From contig CAZCST010000039.1 in NCBI GenBank assembly GCA_964501365.1, positions 62,001 to 126,000 of the forward strand: a stretch of 64,000 nt of DNA. Reading direction: 5' to 3'. How positions within the stretch are numbered: the first letter of the stretch is position 1; each line of letters begins with the position of its first letter. Under the pieces are notes generated by a model. The model did no database searches and was not told where the DNA came from. It saw only the letters and a list, made by a program, of their open reading frames with translations. A program made the position numbers and the translations under genes. Below are positions 1 through 8,386 of the stretch, one piece after another. The stretch comes from CAZAMB01 sp964501365 (GTDB taxonomy: Bacteria > Planctomycetota > Phycisphaerae > UBA1845).

Positions 1-596
1 TGCAGGTCGTCGTCGATTTCATCGAGCGTCGTGATTGGAATTCGATGCGTGATGCGGTCGCCTTTCGCAAGACCGCCGGTATCGATCAGACGTTTGGAGG
101 GCTTTTTTTTCGAACCCTTCAGAAACAGTCCAAAGTCAATGCGCTTAATGGTAGATGGCTTGATTTGAGCGACCACATGGTTGCGATAGATGGGAACCAT
201 CGTTTTGCAGGGACAAATTTGGACTTCGCCGACCGAGCGGGCAAGTTCGATGAGTCGGTCATGGATTGGCTTTAACGCGGATTTTGATCCGGCATACATG
301 TCTTCGACATATTTCACGGCATCGCGGAGGTATTGTTCGGGATCACTGTCGTCGCTCTTGCCGACAGACCGTTCGGCGATCCACCAAGCCGCATTTGTGC
401 CAAAGCCATGCACTTTCTTAAGCCAGTCACGTCGCTCGGACTCCGAAGCCGGGCCCTCCTTCTTGACCAATTTCACCCATTGATCGATGCTGCGCCCTGT
501 TTTTTCGGGCAAAGACGCCACCCAGTCCTGTACCATTTTGACTCCCGGGTGAACGCTGTAGAGCGAACTTGTCGCGATACTCATCTTTCGGGGCAT
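1..596 (-). CDS. DUF4287/DUF5655 domain protein, 3' end outside window
   Basis: An open frame runs on the minus strand from an ATG at 596 (a second ATG five codons in, at 584) to the window edge without a stop, so about 198 residues are visible and the C-terminus is missing. The first ~90 residues (SIDQWVKLVKKEG, then a WLKKVHGFGTNAAWWIAER segment) match my memory of the DUF4287 family. The part from about residue 115 (KPIHDRLIELARSVG, then QICPCKTMVPIYR) resembles DUF5655. These domains usually occur together in small cytoplasmic proteins with no firm biochemical role. Bases around the start give no clear Shine-Dalgarno. It is followed upstream on the same strand by the DedA gene, 27 bases away, so the two may be cotranscribed. 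Function is not known. Confidence 0.72.
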   Translation of the reverse strand, partial: MPRKMSIATSSLYSVHPGVKMVQDWVASLPEKTGRSIDQWVKLVKKEGPASESERRDWLKKVHGFGTNAAWWIAERSVGKSDDSDPEQYLRDAVKYVEDMYAGSKSALKPIHDRLIELARSVGEVQICPCKTMVPIYRNHVVAQIKPSTIKRIDFGLFLKGSKKKPSKRLIDTGGLAKGDRITHRIPITTLDEIDDDL

Positions 597-623
597 GAGA
601 CATACTCCAGTATTGGTCTCGCA

Positions 624-1232
624 CTATTTGTCCAATAGTCGGGCTGTCTCACGGGCCCGGGCCTTCCGTGAATAAGCCAGCCACAGCACCCAGATGATCG
701 CCACGCCCAGCAGCCCGAATACGATGAAATGCTCCACTTCCCGATACTGGCTCTTCACGCGGTAATAACTGTGACCAAAGACGTACCCCAGCAGGACGAA
801 CACGGGGACGGAAATCAGCGCAGCGCATCCGTTCACAATGAGAAATTTCCATACGCTGATCTTCATTGCACCCGCTGTCAGGAACACCAGTGCACGAATA
901 CCGGGCAGGAATCTCCCCACAAAGATTGTCTTGATCTGATGTTCATGAAACTTGACTTTGAGCTGGGCCACCCGTTCCGGCGACGCCAGACGGCGCGTCA
1001 TCCGGTGTTCCAGCAGGTTGGAGGCCCATCGTTTCCCCAAATAAAAGATGAACAAATCGCCCGAAAGCACCGCAAACATGGCCACGGGAATCATGAGCCA
1101 TAATTCCGCGTCTCCGGTGAAGCAGGCAATTCCACCGGCCACCAGGGCAATGTCTTCGGGGATCGGAAAACCGACCGAAGCAATCCAAATGGCCCCAAGT
1201 AGGGCCAGGTAAGGGGCAAGATACGAATACAA
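624..1232 (-). CDS. DedA family membrane protein (VTT/SNARE-associated domain)
   Basis: A 202-residue polytopic inner-membrane protein. It carries the DedA hallmarks: PIPED near residue 23 with the conserved acidic pair, a GD at 58-59 in the second hydrophobic segment, and the GRFLPGIRALVFLTAG signature at 106-121 with the conserved arginines R107 and R113. Four to five hydrophobic stretches and a basic C-terminus are visible. DedA proteins are thought to act as lipid scramblases or transporters for undecaprenyl phosphate or phospholipids; which substrate applies here cannot be read from sequence. The start is TTG, with GGGAG about eight bases upstream. The gene diverges from the sigma-factor unit across a ~230-base gap. 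Confidence 0.88.
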   Translation of the reverse strand: MYSYLAPYLALLGAIWIASVGFPIPEDIALVAGGIACFTGDAELWLMIPVAMFAVLSGDLFIFYLGKRWASNLLEHRMTRRLASPERVAQLKVKFHEHQIKTIFVGRFLPGIRALVFLTAGAMKISVWKFLIVNGCAALISVPVFVLLGYVFGHSYYRVKSQYREVEHFIVFGLLGVAIIWVLWLAYSRKARARETARLLDK

Positions 1233-1463
1233 GCGGAAACTCCCAAAGAAATCCTGCGACGCATCGGATTACCGGACGCGGTTCGCTGGAGGGCTGTAAT
1301 CGACTCCAAAATGCAGATTACCCGTGTTCGGAGTTCGCTGCAAAAGGTCCGCTCTTGCGGTGCCGGAATGGTGGTCGGGGTTTCTCCCGGCTCATGAAAT
1401 GCAATAATGGAGGGTCCGTGCCGTTGTGCGAAGAAAAGGACTTTGAGGCGCGACGGACGACGT

Positions 1464-2024
1464 ATGGGCAACTTGGTGGAACAATCAATCGACATATCGT
1501 CCATGATCGAACGTGCGCGGCGCTTCGAGCCGGAGGCGTTTGATGCCTTTGTTGATGAGTATGCGCCACGCGTGCGCGGCTTTTTGCGCCGGATTGTCCG
1601 AAGCAACGACGTGGACGACATGGTGCAGGAGGTGTTCCTGCGTGTGGTGCGGACGATCGGACGCTACCAGGAATCGGGGCGATTTGACGCCTGGGTGTTT
1701 CAAATCGCTCGAAATCTGGCCCACGACCATCTGCGCAATCACATGCGACGCGGTCCCAACGATGGCATACCGGCGGATTGGCAAAGTCATGACCAATCAG
1801 ATCGAGTCGTTTCGGAACTGGAGAAGGCTGAGTCGCTCAGTCAGGTCGAATCAGCCCTGCGCCGGCTTCCCGACGCGGAACGAGAGGTGATCCTGCTCCG
1901 ACATTTTGGACAGCTCACGTTCGAGGAAATCGCAGAACTCATGGGCACTCCCCTGGGTACGGCGCTGGCCAGATCGCACCGGGGCCTTTGCAAACTACGC
2001 CGGGATTTGGAGGAATCGGAATGA
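1464..2024 (+). CDS. RNA polymerase ECF-type sigma-70 factor
   Basis: A 186-residue cytoplasmic sigma factor. Region 2 is visible as FDAFVDEYAPRVRGFLRRIV, then DVDDMVQEVFLRVVRTIGRY and the RFDAWVFQIARNLAHDHLRN stretch. Region 4 is LRRLPDAEREVILLRHFGQL followed by a helix-turn-helix (TFEEIAELMGTPLGTALARS). The frame is open further upstream, but the ATG at 1464 gives the normal family length. The stop codon overlaps the next start as ATGA (2021-2024), which couples translation to a single-pass membrane protein, the usual layout for a sigma factor and its membrane-bound regulator. Target promoters are not identifiable. Confidence 0.9.
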   Translation: MGNLVEQSIDISSMIERARRFEPEAFDAFVDEYAPRVRGFLRRIVRSNDVDDMVQEVFLRVVRTIGRYQESGRFDAWVFQIARNLAHDHLRNHMRRGPNDGIPADWQSHDQSDRVVSELEKAESLSQVESALRRLPDAEREVILLRHFGQLTFEEIAELMGTPLGTALARSHRGLCKLRRDLEESE

Positions 2025-2545
2025 ATCACGACGAACTTCAAATTGAAATCGCTCAACATGAACAGTGGCTTGCCGGCGTCTTGCCCGCCCGCGACGCGGG
2101 CGCGGAGGAAGCGTTGAAACTCCGTTTGCAGATCGAGTTGAACGAGCAATGGCTGGCCGCACAAGGGAGTGAACTTTCGGGCGAAGAGCCGATTTCCGTA
2201 TCCTTGCGCAGGTCGGTACGCCGGGAAGTAGCTCTGACTTCTACCGAAAAAACGAAGGACCAATCAGGAACAAACTCCAAGGCATGGCATTGGTTGTCGG
2301 CCACGGGGTTGGGTCTGGCGGCCATGCTGTTCCTGTCGGTTTCTGTATTCCGGGCCGCGCCCGTGCAGGTAACGCAGTCAGCGCAGGTAGCGCAGTCCGA
2401 ATCGAATGCCGATGTCAGCGCGTTCGAGTACGACTCAGAGGAAGAAGACATTGACGACCAGCTCGACGACGCATTTGCAAAACTGGAAGACTTGGTCGCA
2501 TCACGCGACGAAACAGGGTGGGATGACGATTGGGGCGGCTTGTAA
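2021..2545 (+). CDS. Single-pass membrane protein coupled to sigma factor, putative anti-sigma factor
   Basis: A 174-residue protein whose ATG overlaps the sigma-factor stop (ATGA); this fixes the start although the frame is open a little further upstream. The N-terminal ~85 residues are charged and helical, with two similar short segments (EIAQHEQWLAGVLPA and QIELNEQWLAAQG) that look like an internal repeat. A single hydrophobic segment spans about 90-111. The C-terminal part is very acidic (EYDSEEEDIDDQLDD) and ends DDDWGGL. No HxxxCxxC zinc-binding motif is visible, so it is not a classical ZAS anti-sigma factor. The anti-sigma role is inferred from coupling and topology only; it could instead be another envelope protein under the sigma factor's control. 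Confidence 0.68.
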   Translation: MNHDELQIEIAQHEQWLAGVLPARDAGAEEALKLRLQIELNEQWLAAQGSELSGEEPISVSLRRSVRREVALTSTEKTKDQSGTNSKAWHWLSATGLGLAAMLFLSVSVFRAAPVQVTQSAQVAQSESNADVSAFEYDSEEEDIDDQLDDAFAKLEDLVASRDETGWDDDWGGL

Positions 2546-2569
2546 GCGCCCTATTGGGGAGTATGAACA

Positions 2570-3355
2570 ATGAACATCAAGATCGGGTTTGTGATCTTTG
2601 CATGCACTTGCGTATCAATGGCAATTGCTCAAGAACCGCCCCCTCGACCACAGCCGCCGCCAGGGGAGCTCCGACCGGGAGGGCCTGAGCGAGCTCGGCG
2701 ACTCGGACCGGATCGACCGGAATTCGGACCTGACCGACCCCCACCCCCGCGCAGGCCAGAATGGCGCGAGCTGCCGGAGGCGGAACGCAAGGCCGTACTG
2801 AAATTCATGGAGGAGCATTTTCCTCGTATGGCCGTGGAGATGGACCGCATGAAGGAATCCTCGCCTCAGCGATACGAGCGGCGCATGAATCGCGTGGCCG
2901 GTGAAATGCGGAGACTGATGGACGTGAGTGAGCGCGATCCGCGCCGGGCCACGGTCTTGATCCGCGAGCGCCAGGTCAGCCTGGAAATTCAGGAATTGGC
3001 GAAGGATTACCGTTCCGCGAAGGATGACGACGAGAAGACTCGAATCCGCAAAAACGTCCGGGAGCTGGTGTCGAAGGAATTCGACAATCGAATGGAACGA
3101 CGCAGCACGGAAATCCGCGAACTTGAGACGAAACTGGCCGAGTTGAAGAGCCGCATGAGCGAAATGAAGTCCGTCCGCGACGACATGCTCGAAAGGCGAA
3201 TGCGTGAACTCCTGAATCCCAAACCCAAGCGCGACAGGGATGAGGATGAGGATGGCCCCGGCGATCGTGAGCCGCCCCCCGGCGGTCATCAACCTCCTCC
3301 ACCGCCGCCGGGCGATCACGAGCCCCCACCCCCGCCCGACGACGATCCCGATTGA
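2570..3355 (+). CDS. Exported proline-rich coiled-coil protein
   Basis: 261 residues beginning with a clear signal peptide (MNIKIGFVIFACTCVSMAIA, likely cleaved before QEPPP). Next comes a Pro/Arg/Gly-rich stretch to about residue 65, a long charged helical region (about 70-215) rich in Arg, Glu and Met with coiled-coil character, and a second Pro/Asp-rich tail with PPPPPP runs. The helical part loosely recalls CpxP/Spy-like periplasmic chaperones, but no LTxxQ motif is visible, so I leave it as unknown. It lies 24 bases after the putative anti-sigma gene and is probably the third gene of that operon. It could be a periplasmic partner or target of the sigma system. Confidence 0.7.
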   Translation: MNIKIGFVIFACTCVSMAIAQEPPPRPQPPPGELRPGGPERARRLGPDRPEFGPDRPPPPRRPEWRELPEAERKAVLKFMEEHFPRMAVEMDRMKESSPQRYERRMNRVAGEMRRLMDVSERDPRRATVLIRERQVSLEIQELAKDYRSAKDDDEKTRIRKNVRELVSKEFDNRMERRSTEIRELETKLAELKSRMSEMKSVRDDMLERRMRELLNPKPKRDRDEDEDGPGDREPPPGGHQPPPPPPGDHEPPPPPDDDPD

Positions 3356-3387
3356 CCGTGCCAGTATGATTTCTGGTTGCAAGCCCC

Positions 3388-3415
3388 AATCAGTACCGCG
3401 ACTGTAAGGGAGCGG
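3388..3415 (+). repeat. Dispersed 28-bp repeat, copy 1
   Basis: The 28 bases starting AATCAGTACCGCGACTGT and ending GGAGCGG occur again at 20011-20038 with 26 of 28 positions identical. Both copies are intergenic and on the same strand: here between the proline-rich protein and threonine aldolase, there after the second ABC permease. I recall similar short elements scattered through planctomycete genomes, but no function is known to me. Confidence 0.75.
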
Positions 3416-3537
3416 CATGGGCAGCGTCCATCGCTCGGCGGCAGGGAATACGCAACTCGAAATCATACTGACGCGAATTGACCGTAATCGCTGGAGGGCA
3501 GCTATCAAATCCTCTCGGAATTTGATAAATTCAGGGG

Positions 3538-4587
3538 ATGAAATCCGATTCGATCATAGATCTACGCAGCGACACCGTGACCCGGCCCACGCCGGACATG
3601 CGCAAGGCGATGGCCCAGGCCGAAGTCGGCGACGACGTCTTCGGTGACGACCCGACCGTCATCCGACTGCAGGAAAAAGTCGCGGCCTTGCTGGGCAAGG
3701 AAGCGGCCATCTACGTGCCGTCCGGCTCGATGGCCAATCAGACTTCCATCCGGGCACAGACCCAGCCGGGCGAAGAAATCATCTGTCACGCCGACAGCCA
3801 CATTTATCACTATGAGGCCGGTGCGCCTTCAGCACTTTCCGGCGTCTCACTGCGTTTGCTTCCCGGCGAACGCGGCCTGTTTGATGCCGATGCGGTTCGA
3901 GCCGCGGTTCGGCCACCTGATTCGCACTTTCCACGATCGTCACTCATCGTCATCGAAAATACGCACAATCGTGGCGGCGGTACTTGCTGGTCAGTTGAGT
4001 CCATCGCCAAGATTCGGGAAGTCGCTGACGAATTTGGGCTGAAAATGCACCTCGACGGGGCGCGGCTGATGAATTGCTGCGTGGCGAAGGGAAAAAAGCC
4101 GACCGACTACACAAAGTACTTCGACACAGTGTCAATTTGCTTTTCGAAGGGATTGGGCGCTCCTGTCGGCTCGGCCGTGGCCAGTACACGAGATACGATC
4201 AAGCGCGTGCATCGATATCGCAAGATGTTCGGCGGTGGAATGCGCCAGGCCGGAATCATCGCGGCGGGCGCTCTTTACGCCCTCGAACATCACGTCGAAC
4301 GATTGAACGAAGACCATGCCAATGCGAAAAAGCTGGCCACCGCCATCGCCGAAATGCCCAACGTCACGATCGATCTGAAATCCGTTGAAACCAACATTTT
4401 GTACTTCGATGTGAACCCCGCATTTGGCACCGCAAAGTCCCTGTGCGACAATCTCCGCGATCGCGGCGTCCTTCTCGTCTCTACCGGCCCGCAGCGCATC
4501 CGCGCTGTCACCCACCTGGATGTCACCGGCAACGCCATCGACCGCGCAATTTCAATACTGCAAAACGTATTGACCAAGAAATCGTGA
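3538..4587 (+). CDS. ltaE: Low-specificity L-threonine aldolase
   Basis: A 349-residue PLP enzyme that cleaves L-threonine or allo-threonine to glycine and acetaldehyde. The start IDLRSDTVTRPTPDMRKAM and GDDVFGDDPTV are signature threonine-aldolase sequences. A HLDGAR motif lies at 171-176, and the PLP-binding lysine is K204 in CFSKGLGAPVGS. Full length for the family. The ATG at 3538 directly precedes the conserved N-terminus. It stands upstream of a lipoprotein gene whose GTG start overlaps its stop (GTGA). Glycine from this reaction could feed the glycine decarboxylase encoded at 6.6-10.1 kb, but the two loci are on opposite strands. Confidence 0.95.
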   Translation: MKSDSIIDLRSDTVTRPTPDMRKAMAQAEVGDDVFGDDPTVIRLQEKVAALLGKEAAIYVPSGSMANQTSIRAQTQPGEEIICHADSHIYHYEAGAPSALSGVSLRLLPGERGLFDADAVRAAVRPPDSHFPRSSLIVIENTHNRGGGTCWSVESIAKIREVADEFGLKMHLDGARLMNCCVAKGKKPTDYTKYFDTVSICFSKGLGAPVGSAVASTRDTIKRVHRYRKMFGGGMRQAGIIAAGALYALEHHVERLNEDHANAKKLATAIAEMPNVTIDLKSVETNILYFDVNPAFGTAKSLCDNLRDRGVLLVSTGPQRIRAVTHLDVTGNAIDRAISILQNVLTKKS

Positions 4588-5339
4588 AACCTCCTACGAA
4601 ACCTTCGGTAATCCTTCGTGGTTTGAGCTTGCTCACGGCCGGCTTAGCGGCATGCGAAAAAAAACCAGAATACCCCGTGATTGAGCCTTTTCCGACGACC
4701 GTGTGGGCGAGACCGCTTTGCGAAGGCTTGCAGATAAGAATTGCTAATGACGGAAGCGGAGATCTTTTGCTGATGAGTCCCAGTACTTCCTCGGACGTTC
4801 GTCAGAAGATGCGGTTGCGTAGCATGAAGAATTTGCCAATCTATCGATATGACTCCAAAACAAAACGCCTAAGTTTTGACGTTTCAGATTCTTGGAGTGA
4901 GAACGAAGGACCGACCGCAATCTCTGGGAAACAACATGATCTTCCTCCATTTGGAGAAGAATTTACGCATGACCTTGGTGGGCATACTTTGCAGTGGCAC
5001 GGGCCAGTCCCGACAGCGGCCCCAACAGTCCTTGCCGCCGTCCGTAGCCCAAACGAAAAATATGTAGCCTCATTGTCAGCGGAGGGAAAATCCAAGACAG
5101 ATGGAATCGTGCCTTTTAGTGATCCAACAGTCCCCGGCAGGAGATTTCACGAGGTATTCCGCGCATCAGATGCTTCTAAGGTCGGAACACCAGTGATATT
5201 GGCAAATACCACAGATCAAAATAACGTTCTACCATGCTGGTCGCCAGACAATCGCTTCGTGGTTTACAATGATGGCAAATGCGAGCATCTATGGATCATC
5301 GAAGCGCCCATCACGCCCTCGGAGGCGAAAAGCAAATGA
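4584..5339 (+). CDS. Putative lipoprotein coupled to threonine aldolase
   Basis: A 251-residue protein starting at GTG 4584, which overlaps the aldolase stop as GTGA. That start gives a lipoprotein signal (VILRGLSLLTAGLAAC, with lipobox LAAC). The mature part is beta-rich. WARPLCEGLQIRIANDGSGDLLL and the later SPNEKYVASLSAEG and SPDNRFVVYNDGKCEHLWI segments resemble the blades of TolB/WD40-like propeller proteins, where SPDxRxVVY patterns are typical. Four to five blades at most would fit in this length. Codon use is less GC-rich than in neighbouring genes. Function unknown; coupling to ltaE may be incidental. Confidence 0.72.
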   Translation: MKPPTKPSVILRGLSLLTAGLAACEKKPEYPVIEPFPTTVWARPLCEGLQIRIANDGSGDLLLMSPSTSSDVRQKMRLRSMKNLPIYRYDSKTKRLSFDVSDSWSENEGPTAISGKQHDLPPFGEEFTHDLGGHTLQWHGPVPTAAPTVLAAVRSPNEKYVASLSAEGKSKTDGIVPFSDPTVPGRRFHEVFRASDASKVGTPVILANTTDQNNVLPCWSPDNRFVVYNDGKCEHLWIIEAPITPSEAKSK

Positions 5340-5405
5340 GGAATCGGATTGTGTCCATCGTAATTATGGCGCAATGCAGATTTCTTGTTCGGAGTTCAAG
5401 GACAA

Positions 5406-6437
5406 CTACTTCTTGAGCATATCCAGCACGTCCAGCGCAGGGATATTGCCGCCCACGTGTCGCAGCATATTCACGGCTTGGGCGCGATGGTGCGTGCCGT
5501 GATGGCAGATTTGAAGCAGTGTGACGCCCAGGGGAAAGGTGCGAATCATGCCCGCACGAGGCGTCACATCGATGCGCCGGGTAAGGTCGCTGTCCGCCAA
5601 CGAGCGCAGGAAATCTTCTCGCCCGCTGCGCGTCGTTCGAAAGCTGGAGGCGATTTCCTCGATCGATTCCCTGCTGGGATCTTCAGGGAATAGTGCGCCC
5701 GGCCCTTTCGTCCAATTCGCCAGCCACCACGCTTCCGCATCGCGAAGATGCGCCAGCGTCTGGCGAAGCGACCCCACCCCCATTTCAAATTTCCGATCAA
5801 GCTGCTCGTCGTCTAGCGGAGCAGCCGCTTGCAGCATTCGCTCCTGCGCCCAGTCGCTGTAGCGCAGGTACGACCGGATCGTATCGAGATCGAGTCGGCA
5901 GGGCGTGCCCTCCGGAGCGTGCAGCTTCATGAAGATGTAGTCGGTCTGCGGCTTTGGCATCTCCGCGCCGACGTGTCGCAGCATGTTGAGGGCTTGGGCC
6001 CGGTGATACGAACCATGATTGCATACATGGAGCAACATGGCCCCCAGCGGAAATGTCAGCATTTCCCCCTTGAGGTTTTTGTACGTCAGATCGACGCAAA
6101 GATCGGCATCCTTCAGCCCGGCCAGGTAAGCGTTGCGGCGTTTTGCCGTGCCCCGCCATTCCTCCCACATCGGGCCCATCTCAATGCCATCGCCTGTCAG
6201 ACGATAATGCGGCTGCTTCCCCTGCCAACGATCAAGCCACACTCCTTCCACGGCGCAAAGGTGATTGAGCGTGTTTCGCAGCGACCCCCATCCCATTTCG
6301 AACTTTCGGTCAAGCTGCTCCGCGCTCAGCCCGGCCGCCGACTTCATGAGCGCATCGCGTGCCCAATCGTTGAATGTAAAAAGCTCGTGTAGTGCCCCCA
6401 GCCGCACGATGAATTTCAATTTCTCCATACGACGCAT
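5406..6437 (-). CDS. Tandem DinB-domain protein (two fused DinB/DUF664 units)
   Basis: About 343 residues made of two homologous halves. Both halves contain the block QLDRKFEMG followed by GSLR.TL.HL and, later, a metal-site helix: CNHGSYHRAQALNMLRHVGAEMP in the first half and CHHGTHHRAQAVNMLRHVGGNIP in the second. The DinB fold binds a divalent metal with three histidines; each half keeps one histidine in NHL or AHL and two in the HxxxH pattern. DinB proteins act as thiol-dependent or hydrolytic enzymes in some lineages, but the substrate cannot be predicted. Starts at 6437 and 6428 are both possible. The gene lies downstream of gcvPB behind a repeat-derived hairpin. A separate single-domain DinB gene is at 12425. 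Confidence 0.88.
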   Translation of the reverse strand: MRRMEKLKFIVRLGALHELFTFNDWARDALMKSAAGLSAEQLDRKFEMGWGSLRNTLNHLCAVEGVWLDRWQGKQPHYRLTGDGIEMGPMWEEWRGTAKRRNAYLAGLKDADLCVDLTYKNLKGEMLTFPLGAMLLHVCNHGSYHRAQALNMLRHVGAEMPKPQTDYIFMKLHAPEGTPCRLDLDTIRSYLRYSDWAQERMLQAAAPLDDEQLDRKFEMGVGSLRQTLAHLRDAEAWWLANWTKGPGALFPEDPSRESIEEIASSFRTTRSGREDFLRSLADSDLTRRIDVTPRAGMIRTFPLGVTLLQICHHGTHHRAQAVNMLRHVGGNIPALDVLDMLKK

Positions 6438-6466
6438 GCTCACGTGCAACACAGAACCCTTAATTC

Positions 6467-6573
6467 AACCACGAAGAACACGAAGCCCACGAAGAGCGTC
6501 CGATTGTGAGAGCAATTTCGCCAACCTTAACAACCAGCCCACTTCGTGTCCTTCGTGAATTTCGTGGTATTTC
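6467..6573. repeat. Inverted repeat built of CACGAAG units
   Basis: Left arm (6467-6498) holds three CACGAAG-type units; right arm (6540-6573) is its inverse, three CTTCGTG-type units. Arms of about 26 bases match at most positions and enclose ~42 bases. It sits between the gcvPB stop and the tandem DinB start, so the minus-strand transcript could fold into a long hairpin there. CACGAAG-rich elements of this kind are common low-complexity dispersed repeats in planctomycete and other environmental genomes, as far as I recall. Confidence 0.7.
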
Positions 6574-6581
6574 AAATCTCG

Positions 6582-8048
6582 TTAGTTTGGCTTCCAGCGT
6601 ACGACGGGTTTGCGATTTGCGGCGACTTCATCGAGGCGGCGGACGGGCGTCGTGTGCGGCGCGCCTTTGACCAGCTCCGCGTCCTTCTCCACCTCGTCCG
6701 CGATGGTCAGCATCACCTCGACAAAGCGGTCCAGTGTGGCCTTCGACTCTGTCTCCGTCGGCTCGATCATCAGGGCGTGATGGATCGGCCAGCTCATCGT
6801 CGGCGGATGAATGCCATAATCGATCAGCCGCTTGGCCAGATCCGTCTCGGTCACGCCCGATTCGTGATAATTCGGAACCGTGATGAACTCGTGCGCGTAG
6901 GGCGGCGGAAACGGCATCGGGTAGCGGTGCTTGATTCTTGCGGCCACGTAGTTGGCGTTCAAAACCGCGGTTTCGGCCACATCTCGCAGCCCGTCGCAGC
7001 CCAGGCTGCGGATGTAGGTGTACGCCCGCACGAGTACGCCGATCTGACCATAAAACGACCGTACCTTGCCGATCGACTGCGGACGGTTGTCCTCCCAGGA
7101 AAACGTGCCATCGGATTTCTTTACGACCTGCGGAACCGGAAGGAAGGGACGCAAGTGCTCGGCCACCGCCACTGGTCCCGCTCCCGGACCACCGCCGCCG
7201 TGCGGCGTGCTGAAGGTCTTGTGCGTGTTGTAGTGCATGCAGTCCACGCCAAAGTCGCCGGGCCGCGTCTTGCCCAGGATGGCATTCATATTTGCGCCAT
7301 CGAGATAGAGCTGTGCCCCCTTCGCGTGAACAATTTCAGCGATCTCGCCGATGTGCGCGTCGAAGATACCCGTCGTATTCGGGTTCGTAATCATTAGCGC
7401 AGCCGTATTCTCATCAACTTGCGCCCGCAGATCGTCGAGGTCCACGCGCCCATCGGGAAGCGACTTCACCGGGCAAGATTCGCGTCCGCAGATCGTGCAG
7501 CTTGCCGGATTCGTCCCGTGCGCACTATCCGGCGCGAGCACTTTCTTTCGGTTCTGTCCGCGACTCTGGTGATACGCGTTGATGATCATCAGCGCCGTCA
7601 TCTCACCATGAGCCCCGGCCGCAGGCTGCAGCGTCACTTCCGCCAGCCCTACGATTTCCGCAAGGTCGAGCCTCAAACGATACAGCAGCTCCAACATACC
7701 CTGCACATCGCCGTCATCCTGCAACGGATGAACGTGCGCAAACCCCGGCATGGCCGCCACGCGCTCGTTCACCCGGGGGTTGTACTTCATCGTGCAACTG
7801 CCCAGCGGATAGAAGTTGCCGTCGATGCTGAAGCAGCGATGCGCGAGCTTCTTGTAATGCCGCACCAGGTCGAGTTCGCCGATCTCCGGCAGCGGCGGCG
7901 GACCCTTCGCGAGCAACTCTGCCGGAACACTCTTCCGACTGGCCGCGGGGACGTCCGTCTCCGAAAGCGACGCCCCGCACAATCCCGGCGTGCCGATTTC
8001 AAAAAGCAGCGGATGATCCGCCGGCTGTGTCCTGCACATCTTGTTCAT
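6582..8048 (-). CDS. gcvPB: Glycine dehydrogenase (decarboxylating) subunit 2
   Basis: 488 residues; the C-terminal half of the split P-protein of the glycine cleavage system, which decarboxylates glycine and passes the aminomethyl group to lipoyl-GcvH. Visible family sequences are FYPLGSCTMKYNPR, the DSAHGTNPAS loop, and HYNTHKTFSTPHGGGGPG with the PLP lysine at about 277. The frame extends upstream, but the ATG at 8048 overlaps the stop of the preceding gene as ATGA and places LLFEIG at the position where other GcvPB proteins begin, so I take that start. GcvPA is encoded just upstream at 8753, but two small genes intervene. gcvT and gcvH are not in the window. Confidence 0.96.
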   Translation of the reverse strand: MNKMCRTQPADHPLLFEIGTPGLCGASLSETDVPAASRKSVPAELLAKGPPPLPEIGELDLVRHYKKLAHRCFSIDGNFYPLGSCTMKYNPRVNERVAAMPGFAHVHPLQDDGDVQGMLELLYRLRLDLAEIVGLAEVTLQPAAGAHGEMTALMIINAYHQSRGQNRKKVLAPDSAHGTNPASCTICGRESCPVKSLPDGRVDLDDLRAQVDENTAALMITNPNTTGIFDAHIGEIAEIVHAKGAQLYLDGANMNAILGKTRPGDFGVDCMHYNTHKTFSTPHGGGGPGAGPVAVAEHLRPFLPVPQVVKKSDGTFSWEDNRPQSIGKVRSFYGQIGVLVRAYTYIRSLGCDGLRDVAETAVLNANYVAARIKHRYPMPFPPPYAHEFITVPNYHESGVTETDLAKRLIDYGIHPPTMSWPIHHALMIEPTETESKATLDRFVEVMLTIADEVEKDAELVKGAPHTTPVRRLDEVAANRKPVVRWKPN

Positions 8049-8374
8049 GGGGTCGGACTTTCCTTTGAGGTCGGGCGCAAATCCGGACTTCTTGCCGACC
8101 GCTCCCGCTGGGACTTCGTTGAGTAAATCGCTTTTTGCCATAATTCCTCGAGCCGAAACTCACTTCCACACTCCGGGCACCGACAGTGCGTCAGTCCCGA
8201 AAGGTTGTAACCACATTTACTGCATGTCGGCGGTGTTGCCCGCGCCGCGTGCCAGCCCCGCACAAACCCCCGCCGCCAGATTAGGGCCAGTGCCAGAACC
8301 GCCGCGCAGCCCGTTAGCAATAGCAAGATTCCTATGCCGCTCGCGTACCACCATGGCACGATGACTTTCGCCAA
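8045..8374 (-). CDS. Small membrane-anchored zinc-ribbon protein
   Basis: 109 residues: an N-terminal transmembrane helix (about 8-33), then a four-cysteine zinc ribbon CSKCGYNLSGL...CRCPECGSEF (about 51-73), then a basic Ser/Arg-rich tail. The CxxCGYNLxGL...CPECG pattern recurs in many small planctomycete membrane proteins of unknown role. Its stop overlaps the gcvPB start (ATGA), and it follows the 8387 lipoprotein gene by 12 bases, so it is in the gcv operon. Whether it has anything to do with glycine cleavage is unknown. Confidence 0.8.
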   Translation of the reverse strand: MAKVIVPWWYASGIGILLLLTGCAAVLALALIWRRGFVRGWHAARATPPTCSKCGYNLSGLTHCRCPECGSEFRLEELWQKAIYSTKSQRERSARSPDLRPTSKESPTP

Positions 8375-8386
8375 TCCTTTTATGTC

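Noticed and set aside
8045..8141. Longer GcvPB start at 8141
   Set aside because: It would overlap the zinc-ribbon gene by about 97 bases; the ATGA start at 8048 fits family length and operon spacing.
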